DNA of 64,000 bases from JAJEFO01 sp965221845 (GTDB lineage: Bacteria > Pseudomonadota > Alphaproteobacteria > Rhodobacterales > Rhodobacteraceae): assembly GCA_965221845.1 (NCBI GenBank), contig OZ244919.1, positions 868,001 to 932,000 of the forward strand. Direction: 5' to 3'. This document shows, piece by piece, positions 59,400 to 64,000 of the stretch. The notes under the pieces were generated by a model, which saw nothing but the letters and a program-made list of their open reading frames with translations, did not search any database and was not told the DNA's origin. Made by a program: the position numbers and the translations under genes. Each line of letters opens with the position of its first letter. Position 1 is the stretch's first letter.

Positions 59400-59881
59400 G
59401 CAGTCACCAAGGCGCGGCTCCGGGCCAGGTGCGCGTGGCAGATCGCGACGGCCAGGGCGTCCGCCGCGTCCTGCCCGGATATCCGCGTTCCCGGAAGCTG
59501 CATCCGCACCATGTGCTCGACCTGCCGCTTGTCGGCATGCCCGACGCCGACGACCGCCTTCTTCACCGCGTTCGGCGCATACTCCCCGACCACGACGCCC
59601 GCCATTGACGGCACCAGCATCGCGATGCCCCGCGCCTGCCCCAGCTTCAGGGTGGACACGCCGTCCTTGTTGACGAACGTGCGCTCCACGGCCGCCTCGT
59701 CGGGCGCATGCCTTTCCCAGACCTCGGTGAGCTGCTCGAACAAGGACGCCAGCCTGGCCCCCAGCGGCGCCGTCCCGGTCCGGCAGACGCCGTTCGCCAC
59801 GTGGGACAGGCGCGGCCCGGAGGATTCGATCACGCCCCATCCGAGGGCGCGGAGCCCGGGGTCCAGTCCCAATACGCGCAT
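59396..59881 (-). CDS. ruvC: Holliday junction resolvase RuvC
   Basis: 161-residue endonuclease. Catalytic acidic residues are visible in L-G-L-D-P-G (Asp7), A-V-E-R-T-F-V-N (Glu) and G-Q-D-A-A-D-A-L-A (two Asp). ATG 59881 gives the usual M-R-V-L-G-L-D-P-G start; the frame upstream runs into the ISKra4-type terminal repeat, whose edge lies ~77 bases before the start. That insertion may have replaced the native promoter of ruvCAB. Confidence 0.95.
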   Translation of the reverse strand: MRVLGLDPGLRALGWGVIESSGPRLSHVANGVCRTGTAPLGARLASLFEQLTEVWERHAPDEAAVERTFVNKDGVSTLKLGQARGIAMLVPSMAGVVVGEYAPNAVKKAVVGVGHADKRQVEHMVRMQLPGTRISGQDAADALAVAICHAHLARSRALVTA

Positions 59882-59981
59882 TTCCCGACCAGCTCCGCCG
59901 CCTTCGCCGGACGGATAGCACAAAACGTGAATATCTGCCAAGGGCCTTGTCTTCTGTAGGGTGTATCCCAATTTTTTGACA

Positions 59982-61524
59982 TCATGCGGCGACGGCCTGA
60001 TTCGCCTGCCATTCCAGGAAGTCGGGCAGCCTGAGGTTCATGGCGCAGCCCTTCAGCGCCAGCATGGCGTTGGCGCCCCTCTCCGCCCGGCGCGTTCCCG
60101 ATCGCTTGAGCCGCAGCCCGAACCGCCGGCATCCGCCCTCGACGACGCCGCTCCCGACCTGGATGCCCTGATCGCGGTACCGGTCGTACCGCATCCGGCC
60201 GAGGTTCCTCTCGAAATGCCGGCGGCACGCCTCGACTTCCTCGTGCCGGTCCCTGAAGGGCGCCAGCTCCCGGACGGCCTTCGCCGCCCGGCCCGCCCTG
60301 ACGTCGGCCTCGCCTCCGCGAACCGCCGGTCCCGCTCCGCCCCCGCCGGCAGGATCGCCTCGCGGCGTCGGAGGCGCGTTCCAGGCAGTGGAAGAGGCCG
60401 GGCACGAACGTGACCTTCCGGCCCCCGAAGGGCCCCTCGCAGGCGTTGGTGATCCAGTCCGCCCCGTCGGAGACGACGACGGGCCCGCCCGCGTCGTGCA
60501 GCCCCCGCCGCCGGGCCTCCCGGTCGCGCCGCGCCGCGAAGTCCGAGGCCTCCCGGCCTCCGGACGGCGCCGCCGCGCCGCCGGTCAGGCAGCCGGACGA
60601 CTCGCTGCCCCGGTCCTTGACCGCCGCGCCGGTCCCGGGGTCCCGCCCCTCGGCCGTGCACGCCACCGCCAGCCTGGCATCTCGGGTCCTCGAGGTGCCG
60701 TCGGCCTGCCTGCCGCGAACGCCCTCGGTCTCCTCCCTCCGCATCGGGACGCCGGTCCCGTCGACGGAGAGCTGCATGCGCGATTCCGGCGGCTTGCCGT
60801 CGACGACCTCCTCGCGCTCGAAGCGGGCCGCCGCCTCGCCGAGATCCAGCGCCCGGCGCTGCAGCGCGCTCGACGACGCGTCCACACCGGCGAGGCTGTC
60901 GACGTGCCGGCTCGCCGCCTCGAAGCCCGTCAGCGGCACCGTCCCGGCGATGACGCTCGCCATCCCCGGCGTCACCGTCCCGCCCTCCAGGCCAAGCGCC
61001 CGGTCCGGCGGGACGCACCCCTTGCCGCACGACCGGCAGCGGAAGTGCGACCGCTCCACCTCGACCCGGCCGAGCCGGCTCGAGGCAAGGACTTCGACGA
61101 CGACGAATGCCGGGCCGTCGGCCTGCCGCAGGCCGCGCACTCCGGCGCCGGCCGCGTCGCGTCCAGCCGCCCGGCAGAAGCTCGGCGCCGCCGCGCCGCC
61201 GCCGCGCCGCCGCCCGGCGAGGCGTCCCGGAGCGCGCGCCCGCCCCCGTCCAGGTCGGGCGCGCCCGAGCCCGGGTCCGCCGCCAGCCGCGGCGGCAGCG
61301 GACCGAACTCCGACGGGACCGCCCCGGAAGCGCATCCGGCGTGCCGTCCCCCGCGACGTCGCGGCTCCGCACCTGGCCGTCCTCGATCCAGCATCGGGTG
61401 AGCCCGTCCGCGTGCCTGCGGACCGGCGGCGGGTGCACGGCCGCCTCGTCCTCAGGAAGGCCCTCCAGACAGTCCGCCGCGTCCGGATGGCGGTGCACCC
61501 GGCTCCCTTCGCTCTCGTCAGTCA
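59982..61524 (-). pseudogene. ISKra4-family transposase, multiply frameshifted
   Basis: Readable in three frames. The middle frame has the zinc-type C-R-S-C-G-K-G-C, G-M-A-S-V-I-A, the S-V-D-G-T-G-V-P-M-R motif (catalytic Asp) and V-V-S-D-G-A-D-W-I (second Asp). The final frame has G-S-G-V-V-E-G-G-C-R-R and G-A-N-A-M-L-A-L-K-G, the ISKra4 C-terminal glutamate region. The N-terminus from ATG 61524 is separated by further frameshifts. Not functional. Confidence 0.75.
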
Positions 61525-61753
61525 TGACACGCACTCCTGCATCTGCCTCACGCAGCGCGCCGCCGGCCGGTTCGCCCGGTCCTGGTCCGACGCGCCCGCT
61601 CCTGAAAGTGCAGGCGAAAACGCGGATGTCAAAAAATTGCGCCGCTTCCACTCCGAAGTGCAACATCAGCCAGCGAGGGGCGAAGCCCGAGCGGCGGCGG
61701 TCCCTTCACCGGGAGGCGTAGCCAGTCTTCCGGGGCGGTGCAAGCCCTGCCGG

Positions 61754-61824
61754 GCGCTGTCCGCGGCCCGCCGGACGCAGGGAGGGCGGAGCCCGACCGG
61801 AGGACGGCGGGCCGCGGACAGCGC
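61754..61824. other. conserved 19-bp-stem hairpin in IS30 copy F
   Basis: Third copy of the perfect 19-bp inverted repeat (61754-61772 with 61806-61824), in the same place relative to the transposase stop and left end as in copies D and E. Confidence 0.75.
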
Positions 61825-61869
61825 GCATCTCCCCTCGGAGCCGCCCCCGGCGGCCCCGGAACGGCCACC

Positions 61870-62832
61870 TCAGGGCGGCTGCGCCCGGGTAGGAAGGCCT
61901 CGGACGGGGTGAGGTAGCCCAGGGCCTTGCGCGGCCGCGCGTTGAGGCGGTCCTGGACGGCCTGCACCTCTGCGTCCGTCACCTTGCGGAAGTCCGTGCC
62001 CTTCGGGAACCACTCCCGCACCAGCCCGTTCACGTGCTCGTCCGTGCCGCGCTCCCAGGAGTGGCAATGCCGCGCGAAGAAGAACCCCGCGCCCAGCGCC
62101 TCGGCCACCCTGGCATGGCCCGCGAACTCCTTGCCGTTGTCCGCGGTGACCGTGTGCACGGGGAGAGGGCCCGGCATGCCGGTCATGGCCGAGCCGACCG
62201 CGTCCGCCGTCTTCCTCTCGACCCTTTCGAGCAGCGTGTGCCTGGACGCCCTGTCCACCAGGGAGACAAGCGCGCCGCCGGTGCCCTTGCCGTTGATTCG
62301 TGTCGACCTCCCGGTCGCCGACCCGTTCCTTCGCCTCCACGACGTCCGGGCGCTCGGAGATGTCCACCCGGCCCGGGATGTGGCCGCGGCCCGCGTGGGC
62401 CCCGCCCTTCCGGTTCGGCTTCCTGCCGCGGCGGCGGAGATGCCGCCAGAGACCGCCGCCGGCCTTCCGGTCGGCGTGGATGCGCTCGTAGATCCACTGA
62501 CGCCCCGCCATCGGCTCGCCCTCCTTGCGGAGGCGCCCGCTGACCTGCTCGGGGCTCCAGCCCTCGGCCAGCCGCTCCTCCGCCATGCGCCACAGCTCCG
62601 GCGTCATCTTGCGCGCCACCGACGAGGCCGCGCTGCGGCGCCTGTCCGACTTGCGCTGGGCCTGCTTGTGGCGGTAGCCGCGCCTGCCGGAGTTGCGCCG
62701 CACCTCGCGCCAGACCGTCGTGCGGTCGCGGCCGAGCTGGCGGGCGATCGCCGGGCCGGAAAGCCCGCTTTTCCTCAGGGCGTGGATCTGGCAGCGTTCC
62801 GCATGAGGCCGGTGGCGATGGCCCTCGGGCAT
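61870..62832 (-). pseudogene. IS30 transposase, frameshifted (copy F)
   Basis: The N-terminal ~180 residues match copy E (helix-turn-helix, E-Q-V-S-G-R-L-R-K-E). Near 62290 the frame shifts at the first catalytic segment (D-W-E-A-D-T-I has become D-R-E-V-D-T-N). The rest, with T-A-D-N-G-K-E-F and R-K-A-L-G-Y-L-T-P-S-E-A-F, continues in another frame. Confidence 0.82.
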
Positions 62833-62965
62833 GACGGTCTCCTTCTCGCAACGAAGGAACTGTCGCCGCCGCCTGGCCGATTCGCAACATCATGTGTCGC
62901 CGAACGACCAGGAACACTGCATCAGGTGTTGCACTTCAGAGTGGAACGGGGGTTGGGATACACCC

Positions 62966-63121
62966 TCTTTCTGTAACAGTATTGTTGTTTTGGTCGAGAC
63001 AGCGATAGATGGTTGATGGATGCAAGTTGAACGTCCGCGCCACTGCGGAGATTGATCGACCGTTTTGACGAGATCCCGAACGACCCGAAATCCGAATGGC
63101 CGCCTGAGTTGCCCCACACTT
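62966..63121 (-). pseudogene. relic of a resolvase-type helix-turn-helix
   Basis: On the minus strand a frame closed upstream by TGA reads A-A-I-R-I-S-G-R, then S-I-S-A-V-A-R-T-F-N-L-H-P-S-T-I-Y-R-C-L, the pattern of the C-terminal DNA-binding domain of serine recombinases. It runs into the ISKra4-type end, so the IS has truncated it. No catalytic domain is visible upstream. Confidence 0.4.
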
Positions 63122-63453
63122 TGCGGTACTCTCTCACCGGGGTGTGCGGGTGTGCGGGTGTGACAATTCAGAATAGAGTCATGTGGCCCAAGCCATTCTG
63201 ATTCACTGTTGCCTCCTCCTGTATAGGGAAATGAATATTGGGATTCGAGGCGCATGTCAAGCAACATGATCTTACAACAGAGTGGAGCGCCTTTAAAAAA
63301 ATAATTGCATTTGGGGAACATTCAAATATGCTTCATGGAAAGAGCCTTGAACTTGGAGCATGAGAGGGATGGCAGGAGCGGAGAGACATAGATGATGGCA
63401 GTACAGGGGCATGTTTCGGCCATTCGGGCCGCGAACCGTCCCGGGTGGGCACT
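63122..63453. other. AT-richer segment with tandem repeat, no full gene
   Basis: About 330 bases clearly less GC-rich than the rest of the window, including a T/A-rich stretch at 63290-63310. Contains three tandem GGGTGTGC units (63140-63162) and, on the minus strand, a 12-codon frame (GTG 63206 to TGA 63168) with a strong AGGAGGAGG binding site. This looks like foreign or intergenic DNA of a mobile element. Confidence 0.55.
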
Positions 63454-63813
63454 GTGAGCGCCGTCCGCAGGCAGCGCGGCCTGATGGCCACGGACTCCGA
63501 ATGGGAGCGAATCTCGCGCGCCGCCGGGGCGAGCGGCATGGAGATCTCCAGGTACGTCGTCTCGCGCGCCCTGGCCCCTGACGACCTTCCTCGGGAGGTC
63601 CTGCGTCGCGCGGTGCGCGAGGCGCTCGTGCTCTCGAAGCTGGAGGAGCGCCGCCTGCGCGAGGCTGGCGCCGGCGCGGCCTGGGAGGACGCCTGCGACG
63701 CGGTCGACGCGTGGATGGACCGCGAGGGCATGCTTGACCGCCTGACCGACCCCGGCGCGGCGAACCGCTGGAAGGCGACGGCAGCGTCCGCCGGTCCGGA
63801 GGATCCATCGTGA
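63454..63813 (+). CDS. MobC-like ribbon-helix-helix protein (mobilisation accessory)
   Basis: 119 residues from GTG 63454 (GTG 63445 is an alternative). The pattern R-R-Q-R-G-L-M-A-T-D-S-E-W-E-R-I followed by A-G-A-S-G-M-E-I-S-R-Y-V-V-S-R-A-L is that of ribbon-helix-helix relaxosome proteins (MobC/MbeC-like), which bind near an oriT and help the relaxase. The C-terminal half is helical and acidic. It overlaps the next gene by GTGA. The mobilisation role is inferred from family resemblance; a chromosomal repressor or antitoxin is possible. Confidence 0.6.
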   Translation: MSAVRRQRGLMATDSEWERISRAAGASGMEISRYVVSRALAPDDLPREVLRRAVREALVLSKLEERRLREAGAGAAWEDACDAVDAWMDREGMLDRLTDPGAANRWKATAASAGPEDPS

Positions 63814-64000
63814 GCGGCGATGCGCGAGAGCGGCCGAGGCAGCGCAGCCTGCACTGTCCGTCCGCGGAGCAGGAGATGATACGGGCGCGGGCGAAGGCGG
63901 CGGGCAAGTCGATCTCGCGATACGTGCTTGACCTGGCGCTGGCGGACGATCCGGACGTCCATCCGCTTGCGCTGGACGCGGATGCGCAGCTGTCCGTTCT
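63810..64000 (+). CDS. second ribbon-helix-helix protein, partial (runs off the window)
   Basis: From GTG 63810 the frame reads R-Q-R-S-L-H-C-P-S-A-E-Q-E-M-I-R-A-R-A-K, then A-G-K-S-I-S-R-Y-V-L-D-L-A-L, the same layout as the preceding gene, so the two are paralogues in an operon. At least 63 residues are encoded before the window ends. Paired RHH genes of this kind often precede a relaxase, which would lie just beyond this edge. Confidence 0.6.
   Translation, partial: MSGDARERPRQRSLHCPSAEQEMIRARAKAAGKSISRYVLDLALADDPDVHPLALDADAQLSV

Larger units (their letters stand above)
61640..62952 (-). mobile_element. IS30-family element, copy F, nested in ISKra4 terminal repeat
   Basis: About 1.31 kb with the same ends as copy E; TTG flanks it on both sides (61637-61639, 62953-62955). 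Its target is the AATTGGG of the ISKra4 inverted repeat. The transposase is frameshifted while the 3' non-coding block is unchanged. Confidence 0.88.
59959..62965 (-). mobile_element. ISKra4-family element with nested IS30
   Basis: Left end GGGTGTATCCCAATTTTTTG-ACATC; the right end is the complement, GATGTC-AAAAAATT...GGGATACACCC, split by IS30 copy F (61640-62952). Without the IS30 the element is ~1.7 kb. TTCTGTA lies directly left (59952-59958) and recurs 3 bases beyond the right end (62969-62975), a possible imperfect target duplication. It sits between ruvC and the AT-rich segment. Confidence 0.82.

Noticed and set aside
63140..63162. CRISPR or iteron array
   Set aside because: Only three contiguous 8-base units without spacers; more like a short tandem repeat. 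Too few and too short for iterons or CRISPR.

Overview
The window is a GC-rich chromosomal segment of an alphaproteobacterium, most likely Rhodobacterales/Paracoccaceae. This rests on protein similarity recalled by eye and on gene order: ruvC-ruvA-ruvB-ybgC-tolQRAB-pal-cpoB-tilS-ftsH, mreBCD-mrdA-rodA, lgt-methyltransferase-pgeF, and a thiD-O-S-G-E-F cluster. Coding density in the core blocks is high, with many ATGA/GTGA/TTGA start-stop overlaps. Transposable elements, mostly decayed, break up the synteny between these blocks.

Layout. 0.1-8.4 kb (minus): a thiamine operon (thiD, thiO, thiS, thiG, thiE, thiF) running into a pyrimidine-precursor uptake and salvage set (substrate-binding ThiY, TenA, ATPase ThiZ, permease ThiX), with one decayed gene between thiZ and thiX. 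8.8 kb: tRNA-Gln(UUG). 9.5-10.8 kb: nhaA. 11.2-16.0 kb: an IS cluster (IS66-end relic, IS5/IS427-type copy A, and an IS30-type element split by an IS110-type element) around two secreted-protein genes, one of them cut short. 16.2-23.5 kb: a UDG-family gene, ghrA-like, rodA, mrdA, mreD, mreC, mreB. 23.7-26.4 kb: three IS5-superfamily elements head to tail, separated only by TA. 26.4-35.3 kb: csaA, proC, a ybjN-domain gene, ubiK, lgt, a MidA-type methyltransferase, pgeF, an Lrp-family regulator, a small lipoprotein, a conserved hypothetical, trxB. 36.4-38.1 kb: a two-gene AAA-ATPase + DUF4276 (Toprim-like) operon, the best candidate for an unusual defence-type system. 38.2-44.4 kb: IS graveyard (ISKra4-like, IS1634, IS66, a DDE element, an intact IS30 and a 144-bp MITE). 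44.5-59.9 kb: aroA, trmB, folD, ftsH, tilS, cpoB, pal, tolB, tolA, tolR, tolQ, ybgC, ruvB, ruvA, ruvC. 60-63 kb: an ISKra4-type element with an IS30 nested in its terminal repeat. 63-64 kb: a distinctly AT-richer stretch, then two overlapping small genes resembling mobilisation (MobC-like ribbon-helix-helix) proteins, the second cut by the window end.

How it works together. The core blocks make up cofactor synthesis and salvage (thiamine), rod-shape and cell-wall elongation (MreBCD-PBP2-RodA), outer-membrane tethering and division (Tol-Pal-CpoB), Holliday-junction repair (RuvABC), membrane proteolysis (FtsH), tRNA modification (TilS, TrmB), redox, one-carbon and aromatic metabolism. The IS load lies almost wholly between these genes; one insertion even sits exactly on the csaA stop codon and still leaves a stop.

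Most striking signals: (1) the AAA + DUF4276 pair; (2) dead IS copies that differ from an intact sister almost only by A:T to G:C changes; (3) a ~185-bp non-coding segment with a 19-bp-stem hairpin that is identical in three IS30 copies whose transposase genes have diverged; (4) three long G/C homopolymer tracts, each upstream of an accessory gene. All calls were made by reading the sequence without database searches.
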